Counted from the stretch's first letter, positions 7,914-17,001 are shown. The stretch is 41,066 nt of DNA from Prevotella sp. (GCA_017964785.1 JAGCRH010000054.1:1-41066), one strand, 5' to 3'. Program-made: numbers and translations. The notes: generated by a model not told the origin, from the sequence alone.

Positions 7914-9140
7914 TTATCCAAAACGCTGATAACAGAGGTAATATTTTCTTATTTTTTTAGAAAGTAATTGAACATTTAGCAATTCTGAAGCCTCGGAAAT
8001 ATCCCGAATTGTCCCGTCTTTGTAAAGAATTGCGATACTGTCGTCCTCTACGTTATACATATCCTTCGAGATGATGTTGACACTCATCATATACTCCTTG
8101 GCATCGTCGGTGGAAATCTCCATTTGGGCAGAAATCTCCTTGGCGATGGTCTCGATATGCGTCTTTTCAACTGGTTCTTCTGTGACCTCAACCTTGAAGA
8201 TATGACGGTCCAGCATGTCTTTCGCCAATGTGGAGAGTATCTTGTCGTCGTGGTGTTTCCACGCTTTCATGGCACTCCATAGGTCGGAGTCGTCCAACTC
8301 ACCGTAATAGGCCAATGCCTCGGGGTGGGTGGCAAACCAATTAGCATTCACGTCGTTTTGCAAGAAGTAGAGCAGGGCTGGGGAGGCAAACACCTCTTGT
8401 CCCGTCCGTATCAGATCTTTGGCTCGGTTAAGCATGTTCACCAGCACTTTTTCGTAGGCCACACAGGTACGGTGTAGATACACCTGCCAGTACATCAGCC
8501 GTCGGGTGGTGAGATAATTTTCCAACGAATAGATACCCTTATGTTCCACTACAAGCGAATCGTCTACCACATTGAGCATCTTGATAATACGTGCGGAACC
8601 GATATTCCCTTCCGTCACACCTGTATAGAACGAGTCGCGCCGCAGATAGTCCAGCCGGTCCATGTCGAGTTGACTCGAAATCAACTGGTGCAGGAAATTC
8701 TTCGGATAGTCGCCCTTGAAGATGCTGATGGCCAGATTTAACTGTCCGCCGAGGTCGTGGTTGATCTGTTCCATCATCAGTAGCGAGATGTCCTCGTGCG
8801 AGATGCCATGGATCAGCGTGTCTTCCAAGACATGTGAAAAAGGACCGTGCCCGATATCGTGCATCAGGATGGCTGCCTCTACCGCCTCAGCCTCCGAGTC
8901 AAAAATAAAATTGCCTTTTTCCTGTAGTGAGCGCACGGCCTCCGTCATCAGGTGGAAGGCACCTAACGAGTGTTGGAAACGGGTATGTCTCGCACCGGGA
9001 TAGACCACCGATGCCAAGCCGAGTTGATTAATGCGGTTCAGGCGCTGAAACAACGGATGCTCTACGATGCCGTAGAGCAGTCCGCGTGGTATCTTGATAA
9101 ACCCGAACACCGGGTCGTTGATAATCTTAGGGTTGTTCAT
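7914..9140 (-). CDS. HD-domain phosphohydrolase (dGTPase-like family)
   Basis: A 408-residue cytoplasmic protein of the COG1078 / YdhJ-type HD family. The metal-binding set is complete: H57 in RHTRFQHSLG, H94-D95 in ILMHDIGHGPFSH, and the later LDMDRLDYLRRDS segment. Relatives hydrolyse nucleotides (dGTPase/SAMHD1-like), but the exact substrate cannot be read from sequence. The ATG is 9 nt after the pyrF stop, so it closes the purine/pyrimidine operon; a role in nucleotide pool control would fit this position (inference). The same operon ends here, with the lpxD promoter directly downstream. Confidence 0.85.
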   Translation of the reverse strand: MNNPKIINDPVFGFIKIPRGLLYGIVEHPLFQRLNRINQLGLASVVYPGARHTRFQHSLGAFHLMTEAVRSLQEKGNFIFDSEAEAVEAAILMHDIGHGPFSHVLEDTLIHGISHEDISLLMMEQINHDLGGQLNLAISIFKGDYPKNFLHQLISSQLDMDRLDYLRRDSFYTGVTEGNIGSARIIKMLNVVDDSLVVEHKGIYSLENYLTTRRLMYWQVYLHRTCVAYEKVLVNMLNRAKDLIRTGQEVFASPALLYFLQNDVNANWFATHPEALAYYGELDDSDLWSAMKAWKHHDDKILSTLAKDMLDRHIFKVEVTEEPVEKTHIETIAKEISAQMEISTDDAKEYMMSVNIISKDMYNVEDDSIAILYKDGTIRDISEASELLNVQLLSKKIRKYYLCYQRFG

Positions 9141-9149
9141 ACATATAGT

Positions 9150-10043
9150 CTACCAACCGATCTTTTTCAGTTCGTTGGCCATCTGTTGCTGGAGTTCCTG
9201 GGCCTTCTGGGCAGCGATCTCGGCAAAGTCCTCACCATTGGACGCGTAAATGATGCCGCGCGAGGAATTGACAAGCAGGCCGCAGTCCTCAGTGATGCCG
9301 TAACGGCATACCTCCTCCAAAGAGCCACCCTGGGCACCGACGCCTGGGACAAGGAGGAAATGGTGTGGTGCGATGCTGCGGATATCCTCGAACATCTTGC
9401 CTTGTGTGGCACCGACCACGTACATCATATTATCTTCTGTGCCCCATTGTTGCGAAGTCTTCAGCACGCGCTCAAAAAGGCGCTCACCCTTAAAAATGCC
9501 TGGTCCCCATCTGCCGACAAGGGGCGTATGGAGGGCCTCCATCTGGAAGTCCTGCGAGCCTTTGTTGCTGGTCAGGGCGAGGAGGATGACCCATTTGCCG
9601 TCGTAGCCGAGGAAGGGGGTGACAGAGTCTTCACCCATATAAGGTGCCACTGTGAGGGCATCGACATCGTACTGCTCAAAAAAGGTTTTGGCGTACATCT
9701 TCGAGGTGTTGCCAATATCCCCACGCTTGGCATCAGCGATGATGAAATGGTTGGGATATTCCTCCTTCAGGTAGTCGATAGTGGCCTCGAAGGCCAGGAT
9801 ACCGTCGACACCATAGGCCTCGTAGAAGGCCAAGTTGGGCTTGTAGGCCACACAATAGGGTGCGGTGGCATCGATGATAAGGGTATTGAACTCGCAGAGG
9901 GCGCGGAAGATATAGTCCTCGCCGTCGTGGCTCTTCGCCTCGTCGATGATACACTGGGGAATTTTGTTGATGTCCGTATCGAGACCAACACAAAGGAAAC
10001 TCTGCTTCTCGCGGATCTGATCTATCAGTTCTTGTCGGGTCAT
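9150..10043 (-). CDS. pyrF: Orotidine 5'-phosphate decarboxylase
   Basis: The last step of de novo UMP synthesis. The 297-residue length and the [15 protein letters not shown] motif (K106, with D104 and D109) fit the longer PyrF subfamily found in Bacteroidetes, mycobacteria and myxobacteria rather than the 230-residue E. coli type. Other conserved parts are FLCVGLDTD (16-24), YKPNLAFYE (68-76) and VPGVGAQGG near residue 232. The ATG at 10041-10043 sits behind a 30-nt spacer that consists of the 9-bp repeat described at 10048-10076. The stop codon is TAG. Confidence 0.96.
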   Translation of the reverse strand: MTRQELIDQIREKQSFLCVGLDTDINKIPQCIIDEAKSHDGEDYIFRALCEFNTLIIDATAPYCVAYKPNLAFYEAYGVDGILAFEATIDYLKEEYPNHFIIADAKRGDIGNTSKMYAKTFFEQYDVDALTVAPYMGEDSVTPFLGYDGKWVILLALTSNKGSQDFQMEALHTPLVGRWGPGIFKGERLFERVLKTSQQWGTEDNMMYVVGATQGKMFEDIRSIAPHHFLLVPGVGAQGGSLEEVCRYGITEDCGLLVNSSRGIIYASNGEDFAEIAAQKAQELQQQMANELKKIGW

Positions 10044-10047
10044 TGTC

Positions 10048-10076
10048 TTGATGGGTTTGATGGGTTAAATGGGCTA
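10048..10076. repeat. 9-bp tandem repeat filling the prfA-pyrF junction
   Basis: On the minus strand the unit is CCCAT(C/T)(A/T)AA, read three times: CCCATTTAA, CCCATCAAA, CCCATCAAG. It starts at the TAG stop of prfA and ends 4 nt before the pyrF ATG. The same unit occurs at the next junction upstream (11190-11216) and inside the PBP1A coding tail (1345-1368). Confidence 0.75.
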
Positions 10077-11183
10077 GAGTTCGGTTTCTTTCATGCGTTC
10101 GGCATTCTCGGCTACGGTGAGAGCATCGATCATGGCTTGGATGTCGCCACCGAGGAAGCCCTGCAGATCGTGGGTGGTGTAGCCGATGCGGTGGTCGGTG
10201 ACACGACCCTGTGGGAAGTTATATGTACGTATCTTGGCCGAGCGGTCGCCGGTACTCACAAGACTCTTGCGGCGCGAGGCAATGTCATCTATGTATTTCT
10301 GATGCTCCTTGTCGTAGATGAAGGTGTAAAGGCGCGAGAGGGCACGTTCTTTATTCTTAGGCTGGTCACGGGTCTCGGTACATTCGATGAGGATCTCCTC
10401 GGTCTCGCCAGTGTTGGGATTTTTCCACATATAGCGCAGGCGTACACCAGACTCCACCTTGTTGACATTCTGGCCACCGGCGCCTGACGAACGGAAAGTG
10501 TCCCACTTGATCTCACCCTCGTTGACGTGCACCTCAAATTTATCGGCCTCGGGCAATACGGCTACGGTGGCGGCGGAGGTATGCATACGTCCCTGTGTCT
10601 CGGTGGCGGGCACGCGCTGTACACGGTGCACCCCCGACTCGTATTTCAGCGTGCCGTAGACATCGGCACCCGACACAGCAAAGTCGATCTCCTTGTAGCC
10701 CCCCACGGCACCTTCGGAGACACTGGTGATGGAGAGTTGCCAGCCTTTCGAGTCGCAATAACTCTTGTACATCTTAAAGAGGTCACCGGCAAAGAGACAA
10801 GCCTCGTCGCCACCCGTACCAGCACGGATCTCCATCTGTACGTTCTTTGCGTCCTCTGGATCCTTGGGAATGAGGGCTATCTTGATTTCTTCTTCGAGTT
10901 TGGGTTGGAGGGCTTCGTTGACGGTCAGTTCTTCGCGGGCCATCTCCTTCATCTCGGGATCATCCTCATTGGCGAGGATATCCTTGGCCTCGCGGATGCC
11001 GTTGAGACAGGCGATGTAGCGCTTGCGAGCATCCATGATGTCGCCTAAGTCCTTATATTCCTTAGTGAGTTTGACAAAACGGTTCTGGTCGGCAATAACG
11101 TCGGGGTCGGTGATCAGTGTAGACACTTCCTCGAAGCGGGCCTCCAGACCGTCAAGTTTCTGTAGTATGCTGTTATTGTCCAT
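10074..11183 (-). CDS. prfA: Peptide chain release factor 1
   Basis: RF1 (369 residues) releases finished proteins at UAA and UAG. The codon-recognition tripeptide is PAT (192-194, in RVPATETQGRMHTSA), which separates RF1 from RF2 (SPF). The catalytic GGQ is at 236-238 in SSGAGGQNVNK; its glutamine is normally methylated by PrmC. The gene itself ends in TAG, and pyrF, purC and the amidase at 38107 also end in TAG, so amber is a working stop codon in this organism. It lies 23 nt after purM within the same operon. Confidence 0.98.
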   Translation of the reverse strand: MDNNSILQKLDGLEARFEEVSTLITDPDVIADQNRFVKLTKEYKDLGDIMDARKRYIACLNGIREAKDILANEDDPEMKEMAREELTVNEALQPKLEEEIKIALIPKDPEDAKNVQMEIRAGTGGDEACLFAGDLFKMYKSYCDSKGWQLSITSVSEGAVGGYKEIDFAVSGADVYGTLKYESGVHRVQRVPATETQGRMHTSAATVAVLPEADKFEVHVNEGEIKWDTFRSSGAGGQNVNKVESGVRLRYMWKNPNTGETEEILIECTETRDQPKNKERALSRLYTFIYDKEHQKYIDDIASRRKSLVSTGDRSAKIRTYNFPQGRVTDHRIGYTTHDLQGFLGGDIQAMIDALTVAENAERMKETEL

Positions 11184-11189
11184 ATATTT

Positions 11190-11216
11190 AAATGGGCTTA
11201 ATGGGTTTAATAGGTG
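11190..11216. repeat. 9-bp repeat at the purM-prfA junction
   Basis: On the minus strand the units read ACCTATTAA, ACCCATTAA, GCCCATTTA with 9-bp periodicity. They run from the last codons and stop of purM to the prfA ATG. This is the same repeat family as 10048-10076. Confidence 0.65.
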
Positions 11217-12370
11217 AAGGTGCCGAACTCAGATTGAATCGTGAGACTCTTCGGGCCTTCCTCGATATGACCGATGACCTGGGCATCGATATTGAAGGAC
11301 TTGCTGATGGCGATGACTTGCTCTGCCACCTCAGGACGAACATAGATCTCCATACGGTGTCCCATGTTGAATACCTGATACATCTCCTTCCAGTCGGTAC
11401 CTGAGCACTCATGGATGGCACGGAAGAGTGGGGGCACGGAGAACATGTTGTCCTTGATGACACGACAGTTGTCGTTGACGAAATGCAACACCTTGGTCTG
11501 GGCACCGCCTGTGCAGTGCACCATCCCGTGGATCTCGGGACGTAGTTCGTCAAGGAGTTTCTTGATTACCGGGGCATAGGTGCGGGTAGGAGAGAGCACC
11601 AACTGACCGGCATCCACAGGCGAACCCTCGACGCTGTCCGTCAGACGGTACTTACCACTATACACCAGTTCATCGGGTACGGCATGGTCATAACTCTCTG
11701 GATAGTTTTCTGCCAGGTATTTGGCAAAGACATCATGACGGGCTGAGGTCAGACCATTGGACCCCATACCACCATTGTAGCGCTTCTCGTAGGTGGCCTG
11801 ACCAGTGCTTGACAGCCCCACGATGACATCGCCCGGACGGATGTTCGCATTGTCAATGACATCACTGCGGCGCATACGACAGGTGACGGTGCTGTCGACG
11901 ATGATAGTACGCACCAGGTCGCCTACGTCGGCCGTCTCACCTCCGGTAGGATAAATACCGATGCCCATCTCACGCATCTCTGCCAACAGTTCGTCAGTCC
12001 CATTGATAATAGCCGAGATGACTTCGCCGGGGATAAGCATCTTGTTACGCCCGATCGTCGATGAGACCAGAATATTATCCACAGCACCCACACAGAGCAG
12101 GTCGTCGGTGTTCATCACGATGGCATCCTGGGCGATGCCTTTCCACACGGAGAGGTCGCCCGTCTCCTTCCAATACATATAGGCAAGGGCCGACTTCGTG
12201 CCGGCACCGTCGGCATGCATGATGTTACAATACGCTGGGTCACCTCCGAGGATATCGGGGATGATCTTGCAGAAGGCCTGTGGGAAGATACCCTTGTCGA
12301 TGTTCTTAATTGCGGCGTGTACATCTTCCTTGGCAGCACTCACGCCTCGCATCATATATCTGTTGTCCAT
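11207..12370 (-). CDS. purM: Phosphoribosylformylglycinamidine cyclo-ligase (AIR synthetase)
   Basis: PurM uses ATP to close the imidazole ring of FGAM, giving AIR, the fifth step of purine synthesis. The protein (387 residues) is the longer Bacteroidetes type, beginning MDNRYMMRGVSAAKEDVHAA. The AIRS N-terminal domain carries HADGAGTKSALAYMYWK, MNTDDLLCVGA and GIYPTGGETADVGDL; the C-terminal AIRS domain follows LSSTGQATYEKRYNGGMGSNG. I use the ATG at 12368-12370; a GTG three codons upstream (12379) is possible. The spacer to aroE contains a copy of the 15-bp dispersed repeat. Confidence 0.94.
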   Translation of the reverse strand: MDNRYMMRGVSAAKEDVHAAIKNIDKGIFPQAFCKIIPDILGGDPAYCNIMHADGAGTKSALAYMYWKETGDLSVWKGIAQDAIVMNTDDLLCVGAVDNILVSSTIGRNKMLIPGEVISAIINGTDELLAEMREMGIGIYPTGGETADVGDLVRTIIVDSTVTCRMRRSDVIDNANIRPGDVIVGLSSTGQATYEKRYNGGMGSNGLTSARHDVFAKYLAENYPESYDHAVPDELVYSGKYRLTDSVEGSPVDAGQLVLSPTRTYAPVIKKLLDELRPEIHGMVHCTGGAQTKVLHFVNDNCRVIKDNMFSVPPLFRAIHECSGTDWKEMYQVFNMGHRMEIYVRPEVAEQVIAISKSFNIDAQVIGHIEEGPKSLTIQSEFGTFTY

Positions 12371-12385
12371 ACTATTCACTTTTCA
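12371..12385. repeat. Copy of the 15-bp dispersed repeat at the aroE-purM junction
   Basis: TGAAAAGTGAATAGT on the minus strand supplies the aroE TGA stop and the whole spacer up to the purM ATG. It is identical, in opposite orientation, to 955-969 upstream of rplU. Confidence 0.65.
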
Positions 12386-13135
12386 TTTCTCTTTGCCGTT
12401 CCAGAACTCCCAGGAGGCGAATGCCTGCAGAAGGAGCATTTCGAGACCGTTCTTCACGTCAGCACCACGTTCCTGTCCCTTGCGCATAAAGAGCGTCTGG
12501 TCAGGGTTGTAGATGAGGTCATAGAGGATGGTGTGACTGTCCATCGCCTCATAAGGCAGCAGCGGGCACTCTTCGGTTTTCGGATACATGCCCAACGGCG
12601 TGCAGTTGACGATGACGTTATACTCCTGGATGACCTCGGGCGTGATCATATTGTACTGGATGGTATCCGGACGTTCGTAGCGACTGACGAACACCGTTTC
12701 CAGTCCCAATGACTTGAGGCCGAAATTGATGGCCTTCGAGGCACCTCCCGTACCGAGGATGAGGGCTTTCTTGTGCCATTTCTTGTCCAACATGGGTTCG
12801 ATGCTCTGCGTAAAGCCAATGACATCACTGTTGAAGCCCTTGAGGATGGTCTTGTTGCCTTCGTGTGTGACCCGAATGACATTCACGGCACCGATGGCCC
12901 GCGCCTCAGGACTGATGCTGTCGAGAAACGGGATGACCTTTTCTTTATAGGGGATGGTCACATTAAGCCCACGGAGTTCGGGGTTCTTGGCAATCACCTC
13001 CGGTAGTTCGTCGATGGACGGAATCTCAAAATTCACATACTTGGCATTGATTCCCTCGTCAGCAAACCTCTGGTTGAAGTAACTGATGGAGAAAGAGTGC
13101 CCGAGCGGGTAGCCTATCAATCCGTATTTGTCCAT
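12383..13135 (-). CDS. aroE: Shikimate dehydrogenase
   Basis: AroE reduces 3-dehydroshikimate to shikimate with NADPH in the aromatic amino acid pathway. The 250-residue protein has the substrate-binding serines in GYPLGHSFSISYFN (S14, S16), N58 and catalytic K64 in GLNVTIPYKEK, and the nucleotide-binding ALILGTGGASKAI loop near 125. It is slightly short compared with about 270 for E. coli but all key parts are present. The ATG is 11 nt after ubiE. Chorismate from this pathway also feeds menaquinone, the substrate pathway of the neighbouring UbiE/MenG. Confidence 0.95.
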   Translation of the reverse strand: MDKYGLIGYPLGHSFSISYFNQRFADEGINAKYVNFEIPSIDELPEVIAKNPELRGLNVTIPYKEKVIPFLDSISPEARAIGAVNVIRVTHEGNKTILKGFNSDVIGFTQSIEPMLDKKWHKKALILGTGGASKAINFGLKSLGLETVFVSRYERPDTIQYNMITPEVIQEYNVIVNCTPLGMYPKTEECPLLPYEAMDSHTILYDLIYNPDQTLFMRKGQERGADVKNGLEMLLLQAFASWEFWNGKEK

Positions 13136-13146
13136 ATTGTCGCTAT

Positions 13147-13881
13147 TTATTTAGTTGCAAAATACATTGTACAGATGCCGAAGGTGAGGCGCTGGAAGGC
13201 GGCCTCGCTAAATCCAGCCTTTTTCAGAATGTCCGTCATCTGCTCTCCCTGGGGGAAGGCCTCAATGGTCTTCGTCAGATACCTGTAGGCACTGGTGTCC
13301 TTGCTGATGAATCGTCCGTAAACGGGCAGGACAGTGTGCGCATAGACGTGGAAGAGTTGTTTCATCGGTGTACTGACGGGTGAGGTCAGTTCCACGATAC
13401 TCAGGTGCCCTCCGGGTTTCAGCACCCGACACATCTCACAGAGTCCTTTGTCGAGGTCGGCAAAGTTGCGAATGCCGAAGGCGGCTGTCACGGCGTCAAA
13501 GGTGTCGTCGGCGTAGGAGAGCGACAGGCTGTCTTCCTTCTCAAAAGTGATGATGTCCTGCAGTCCTTTTTCCAGTACCTTCTGTCGGCCAATCTCCATC
13601 ATTCCCTCGCTGATATCGGCTCCCACCAGATGTTGAGGCTTCAGCATTTCTGCTGCGAGGATGGCAAAGTCGCCTGTTCCAGTGGCGATGTCGAGGAGCA
13701 TCTGCGGGTTGTAGGGCTCCAATTGTCGGATGGCCTTGCGGCGCCAGCCTTTGTCGATGTCCCAGGAGAGACGGTGGTTCAGTTTGTCGTAGGTGGGGGC
13801 GATGTTGTCGAACATCTGCTCCACCTGCTGTGACTTTTCAGCCCCTTGGTTATAGGGCTTGATCCTCTCCTGCTGGTACAT
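13147..13881 (-). CDS. ubiE: Demethylmenaquinone methyltransferase
   Basis: A SAM-dependent C-methyltransferase of 244 residues that makes menaquinone from demethylmenaquinone (also named MenG). The family signature [21 protein letters not shown] is at 23-43, the SAM-binding motif [13 protein letters not shown] at 62-73, and a second family block near [23 protein letters not shown]. Bacteroidetes respire with menaquinone only, so the MenG role is preferred over ubiquinone synthesis. It is 15 nt from purC and 11 nt from aroE in one operon. Confidence 0.95.
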   Translation of the reverse strand: MYQQERIKPYNQGAEKSQQVEQMFDNIAPTYDKLNHRLSWDIDKGWRRKAIRQLEPYNPQMLLDIATGTGDFAILAAEMLKPQHLVGADISEGMMEIGRQKVLEKGLQDIITFEKEDSLSLSYADDTFDAVTAAFGIRNFADLDKGLCEMCRVLKPGGHLSIVELTSPVSTPMKQLFHVYAHTVLPVYGRFISKDTSAYRYLTKTIEAFPQGEQMTDILKKAGFSEAAFQRLTFGICTMYFATK

Positions 13882-13896
13882 CTTTATTAAGTTTTA

Positions 13897-14850
13897 CTAG
13901 GCTTTCCTGGATTTCAGCCAGGCGGCAACGTTCTGCTCGATACGGGCGGCGATATCGCCGTCGCTGGTCTCACGCTCGAACTTCTCGCCTACAATATGCT
14001 CGAAGAGTTCAATGTAGCGCTCTGAGACACTTTCGGCATACGCGTCGGTAATCTCGGGCATCACCTGTCCGGGTTCATTCATGAAGTTATGCTCGATGAG
14101 CCACTGGCGCACAAACTCCTTCGAGAGTTGACGCTGGGGCTCGCCCTTAGCGAATTTCTCCTCGTAGCCATCGGCATAGAAGTAACGGGAAGAGTCTGGG
14201 GTGTGGATCTCGTCGATGAGATACACCTTACCGTCGCGCTTTCCGAACTCGTATTTGGTGTCTACAAGGATCAGGCCGCGTTTGGCGGCGATCTCCTGAC
14301 CACGTTTGAAGATACGACGGGTATAGTCCTCCATAATCTCGTAGTCTTCTTTTGACACCAGTCCCTGGGCAATAATCTCTTCCTTCGAGATATTCATGTC
14401 GTGCCCCTCGTCGGCCTTCGTCGTTGGTGTGATGATGGGCTCAGGGAAGCGCTCGTTCTCACGCATGCCGTCGGGCAGTTTCACACCGCACAGTTCCCGG
14501 CAACCGTTCTTATACTCACGCCAGGCAGAGCCCGTAAGGATGCTGCGGATAATCATCTCTACACGGAAGCCCTCGCACTTCAGACCGACGGTGACCATCG
14601 GGTCGGGGGTGGCGAGTTTCCAGTTCGGACAGATGTCGGTGGTGGCATCAAGGAATTTGGCGGCAATCTGGTTGAGAACCTGTCCTTTGAAGGGGATGCC
14701 CTTTGGCAGTACCACGTCGAAGGCCGAGATGCGGTCGGTGGCGACCATCACCATCAGATCATCGTTGATGTTATACACGTCACGGACCTTGCCGTGATAC
14801 ACGCTTTTCTGTCCATCGAAGTGGAAATCAGTCTTTGTTAATGCTTTCAT
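13897..14850 (-). CDS. purC: Phosphoribosylaminoimidazole-succinocarboxamide synthase
   Basis: SAICAR synthetase joins CAIR and aspartate using ATP, the eighth step of purine synthesis. The 317-residue protein starts [20 protein letters not shown] and has KVRDVYNI, the ATP-lobe residues, [12 protein letters not shown] (about 100-111) and the catalytic [14 protein letters not shown] segment (about 213-226). The ATG is inside the 3' end of the PhoH-like gene, an overlap of 23 nt; no later Met would keep the N-terminus. With purM four genes downstream, it forms a purine core in an otherwise mixed operon. The stop codon is TAG. Confidence 0.97.
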   Translation of the reverse strand: MKALTKTDFHFDGQKSVYHGKVRDVYNINDDLMVMVATDRISAFDVVLPKGIPFKGQVLNQIAAKFLDATTDICPNWKLATPDPMVTVGLKCEGFRVEMIIRSILTGSAWREYKNGCRELCGVKLPDGMRENERFPEPIITPTTKADEGHDMNISKEEIIAQGLVSKEDYEIMEDYTRRIFKRGQEIAAKRGLILVDTKYEFGKRDGKVYLIDEIHTPDSSRYFYADGYEEKFAKGEPQRQLSKEFVRQWLIEHNFMNEPGQVMPEITDAYAESVSERYIELFEHIVGEKFERETSDGDIAARIEQNVAAWLKSRKA

Positions 14851-15796
14851 TGCTATCTTTGTCTTTATCGAATTGTTCGTAAGCGTTGACGATGCGGGTC
14901 ACGAGTTTGTGACGGACGATGTCACGGCGGTCGAGGGTGACGATGCCGATGCCCTCCACATTATTTAATATATGCAGAGCCTCAATGAGTCCGCTCTTCT
15001 GCGAGTGGGGGAGGTCTATCTGGGTCATGTCGCCGGTGATGATCATCTTTGTGTTCCATCCCATACGGGTGAGAAACATCCGGATCTGTGCCGGTGTGGT
15101 GTTCTGTGCCTCGTCCAGAATGACTACTGCATCACTCAGCGTCCGTCCCCGCATGAAGGCAAGGGGGGCTATCTGGATAATGTGCTTCTCCATCATGTCC
15201 TGCAACTTCACCTGCGGCAACATATCCTCCAGGGCATCGTAGAGCGGCTGGAGGTAGGGGTCTATCTTGTCCTTCATGTCGCCGGGCAGGAACCCGAGTT
15301 TCTCACCTGCCTCCACGGCTGGACGCGAGAGGATAATCTTCTTGGCAGTCTTCTCCTTGAGTGCCTTCACCGCCAAAGCGATACTTAGGTAGGTCTTTCC
15401 CGTACCGGCAGGACCTACGGCAAACACCATATCGTTCTGCTCGTAGGCCTCAATCAGACGGTGCTGGTTTTCAGAACGTGCCTTGATGGGCCGTCCCGAC
15501 ATCGAGTAGCACACCACATCGGCAGGCACGAAGTCATTGGTGCGTCGCCCTTTCACAATGTCAAGGATATCCTCGTCGCCAATGGAGTTGAAGCGGAGAA
15601 TGTGTGTCCGCATTTTCTCTACGCTGTCCTCAAAGGCTGTCATCTGTTCCTCGTCGCCTAACACACGGATCACGTTATCACGTGCCATCACTCTCAGTTT
15701 CGGGTAGAGCGAACGGAGCATCTGCAGATGTCCGTTGCCAACACCGTAAAACATGACGGGGTCAATATCCTCTAAAACAATATGCTTCTCTATCAA
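14828..15796 (-). CDS. PhoH-family ATPase
   Basis: A 322-residue cytoplasmic protein of the PhoH/YbeZ family. The Walker A motif GPAGTGKT is at 128-135 and Walker B in [10 protein letters not shown] near 228; the segment [22 protein letters not shown] is typical of the family. An N-terminal KH-like region (about 15-75) is common in YbeZ-type members, which act with the RNase YbeY in rRNA processing; that function is inferred. The start is a TTG (15794-15796): an in-frame stop lies a few codons upstream and the family N-terminus ([17 protein letters not shown]) begins here. It is the first gene of the eight-gene operon, with a TAATTTTG promoter box about 28 nt upstream. Confidence 0.9.
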   Translation of the reverse strand: MIEKHIVLEDIDPVMFYGVGNGHLQMLRSLYPKLRVMARDNVIRVLGDEEQMTAFEDSVEKMRTHILRFNSIGDEDILDIVKGRRTNDFVPADVVCYSMSGRPIKARSENQHRLIEAYEQNDMVFAVGPAGTGKTYLSIALAVKALKEKTAKKIILSRPAVEAGEKLGFLPGDMKDKIDPYLQPLYDALEDMLPQVKLQDMMEKHIIQIAPLAFMRGRTLSDAVVILDEAQNTTPAQIRMFLTRMGWNTKMIITGDMTQIDLPHSQKSGLIEALHILNNVEGIGIVTLDRRDIVRHKLVTRIVNAYEQFDKDKDSNESINKD

Positions 15797-15823
15797 CTTA
15801 TAACCAAATTACTAATTTGCGTG

Positions 15824-15831
15824 CAAAATTA
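15824..15831 (-). promoter_or_regulatory. Promoter -7 box for the PhoH-purC-...-HD operon
   Basis: TAATTTTG on the minus strand, about 28 nt before the TTG start. It lies back to back with the plus-strand box at 15875-15882, so the two transcription units diverge from a 95-bp region. Confidence 0.65.
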
Positions 15832-15874
15832 CAAAAAAAGCCACAGATAACACAGAATTCGGGGAAAAATTTGT

Positions 15875-15882
15875 TAACTTTG
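15875..15882 (+). promoter_or_regulatory. Promoter -7 box of the DUF5715 gene
   Basis: TAACTTTG ends only 8 nt before the ATG at 15891, so the mRNA would have almost no 5' leader. No TTTG is found at the -33 distance. Confidence 0.6.
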
Positions 15883-15890
15883 CACCGCAA

Positions 15891-16625
15891 ATGAAAAAAT
15901 TGCCGTTTAAACTGACGAAAAAGACCTACCAGACGGGGTTCATGGTGGTGGTGCTGATACTGGCCTGTATCCGCTGGGCTTTCCCGTCGATAGCGGAAGG
16001 TGCACAATCATTGCTGGATTTCGAAGAGGAGATTGCCACCTCCTACGCCGGTATGCCGCATAAGGTACGTTCCGTGCCCAACTATCAGACCTGCTTCCCT
16101 GATACCAATGCCGTGCAACTGGTGGCTGCCCAACGGTGGGGGGTGAGTCCGGTGCGCAACCGCGAGGATGCAGAGACACGCAAACGGGAACTGGTGTATA
16201 TCGACTCCAATCCCTACTATCACGTCGATAAACTCTATTCCAGCATCCCGTATCTCGTACCTCATGCCGCCGTGCTCCTACAGGATATCGGTCAGGCGTT
16301 CTTCGACAGTCTGTATGTGAAGGGCCTGCCCCTGCACCGTCTTATTGTGACCAGTGTGTTACGTTCTCAGGAGGATGTGGCAAAACTGCGACGCAGGAAC
16401 GGCAATGCCACAGAGAACTCCTGTCATCTGTACGGCACCACCTTCGACATCTGCTACAACCGCTATGAGACGGTGGAGGATCCCGAAGGCCCTGCCCGTC
16501 GGGCGGTACGCAACGACACGTTAAAGTGGGTACTCTCAGAAGTACTCCGTGATATGCGGGAACAGGGTAGGGTGTATATCAAGTATGAAGTGAAGCAGGG
16601 CTGCTTCCACATGACAGTGAGATAA
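15891..16625 (+). CDS. DUF5715-type membrane-anchored protein with M15 (LAS) peptidase signature
   Basis: A 244-residue protein with a positively charged N-terminus and one membrane segment (about 15-33), so the rest should face the periplasm. It resembles the Bacteroidetes DUF5715 family. Residues visible in order are R158 in VTSVLRSQEDV, the pattern S-x-H-x-x-G-x-x-x-D at 177-186 (SCHLYGTTFD) and a final histidine H240 in GCFHMTVR. This order (Arg, SxHxxGxxxD, FxH) is the hallmark of LAS/M15 zinc peptidases such as VanY and YcbK-type proteins, where the two His and the Asp bind zinc. I infer a peptidoglycan D,D- or L,D-peptidase activity. The gene stands alone, divergent from the PhoH operon and convergent with the tRNA operon. 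Confidence 0.75.
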   Translation: MKKLPFKLTKKTYQTGFMVVVLILACIRWAFPSIAEGAQSLLDFEEEIATSYAGMPHKVRSVPNYQTCFPDTNAVQLVAAQRWGVSPVRNREDAETRKRELVYIDSNPYYHVDKLYSSIPYLVPHAAVLLQDIGQAFFDSLYVKGLPLHRLIVTSVLRSQEDVAKLRRRNGNATENSCHLYGTTFDICYNRYETVEDPEGPARRAVRNDTLKWVLSEVLRDMREQGRVYIKYEVKQGCFHMTVR

Positions 16626-16656
16626 ACGAAAGAAGGCCTGCCTTTTGGCAAGCCTT
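16621..16656 (-). terminator. Terminator of the tRNA operon
   Basis: AAGGC(C)TGCC-TTTT-GGCA(A)GCCTT at 16633-16656, nine pairs with one mismatch. On the minus strand it is followed by CTTTCGTTT, so it ends the tRNA transcript; as the hairpin is symmetrical it can also slow plus-strand transcription after the DUF5715 gene. Confidence 0.7.
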
Positions 16657-16666
16657 GTGTGTGCTG

Positions 16667-16737
16667 AGCGGAATACGGGAATCGAACCCGCCTCCCAGGC
16701 TTGGGAAGCCCGTGCACTACCGATGTGCTAATTCCGC
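16667..16737 (-). tRNA. tRNA-Gly (anticodon CCC)
   Basis: The reverse complement folds into a full cloverleaf: acceptor GCGGAAT/ATTCCGC, D stem GCAC/GTGC, anticodon stem CGGGC/GCCTG around loop TTCCCAA, T loop TTCGATT. The anticodon CCC reads GGG. CCA is not encoded. It is the last of four tRNAs in the operon. Confidence 0.95.
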
Positions 16738-16768
16738 GAATCCTGAATTCCAATCCTTTCACCTTCGG

Positions 16769-16841
<73 letters not shown>

Positions 16842-16882
16842 AGCCTTAACCTATTACAACTATATGAAACAAACTAACTACG

Positions 16883-16955
16883 TACACCCGCAGGGGCTCG
16901 AACCCTGGACACCCTGATTAAGAGTCAGGTGCTCTACCAACTGAGCTACGGGTGC
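16883..16955 (-). tRNA. tRNA-Lys (anticodon CTT), copy 2
   Basis: Reverse complement with acceptor GCACCCG/CGGGTGT (G1 pairs with T72), anticodon stem CCTGA/TCAGG around CTCTTAA, T loop TTCGAGC. Anticodon CTT reads AAG. Its 73 nt are identical to the copy at 17002-17074. A TATTTTTG box (16969-16976) lies just upstream, overlapping the T-run of the hairpin between the copies. Confidence 0.95.
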
Positions 16956-16965
16956 ATCATCATTT

Positions 16966-16999
16966 TTTCAAAAATAAAGGAGGTCCGCTAGCCTCCTTT
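16966..16999 (-). terminator. Terminator-like hairpin between the two tRNA-Lys copies
   Basis: AAAGGAGG and CCTCCTTT (16976-16999) form a perfect 8-bp stem with an 8-nt loop, followed on the minus strand by ATTTTTG. Placed inside the tRNA operon, it would cut off copy 2, Thr and Gly unless read through or bypassed by a second promoter. Confidence 0.65.
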
Positions 17000-17001
17000 T
17001 G

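Noticed and set aside
8970-10487. A 505-codon open frame on the plus strand, antisense to the HD gene, pyrF and prfA
   Set aside because: It lies wholly opposite three well-recognised genes and has no family resemblance; such frames arise from codon bias on the other strand.
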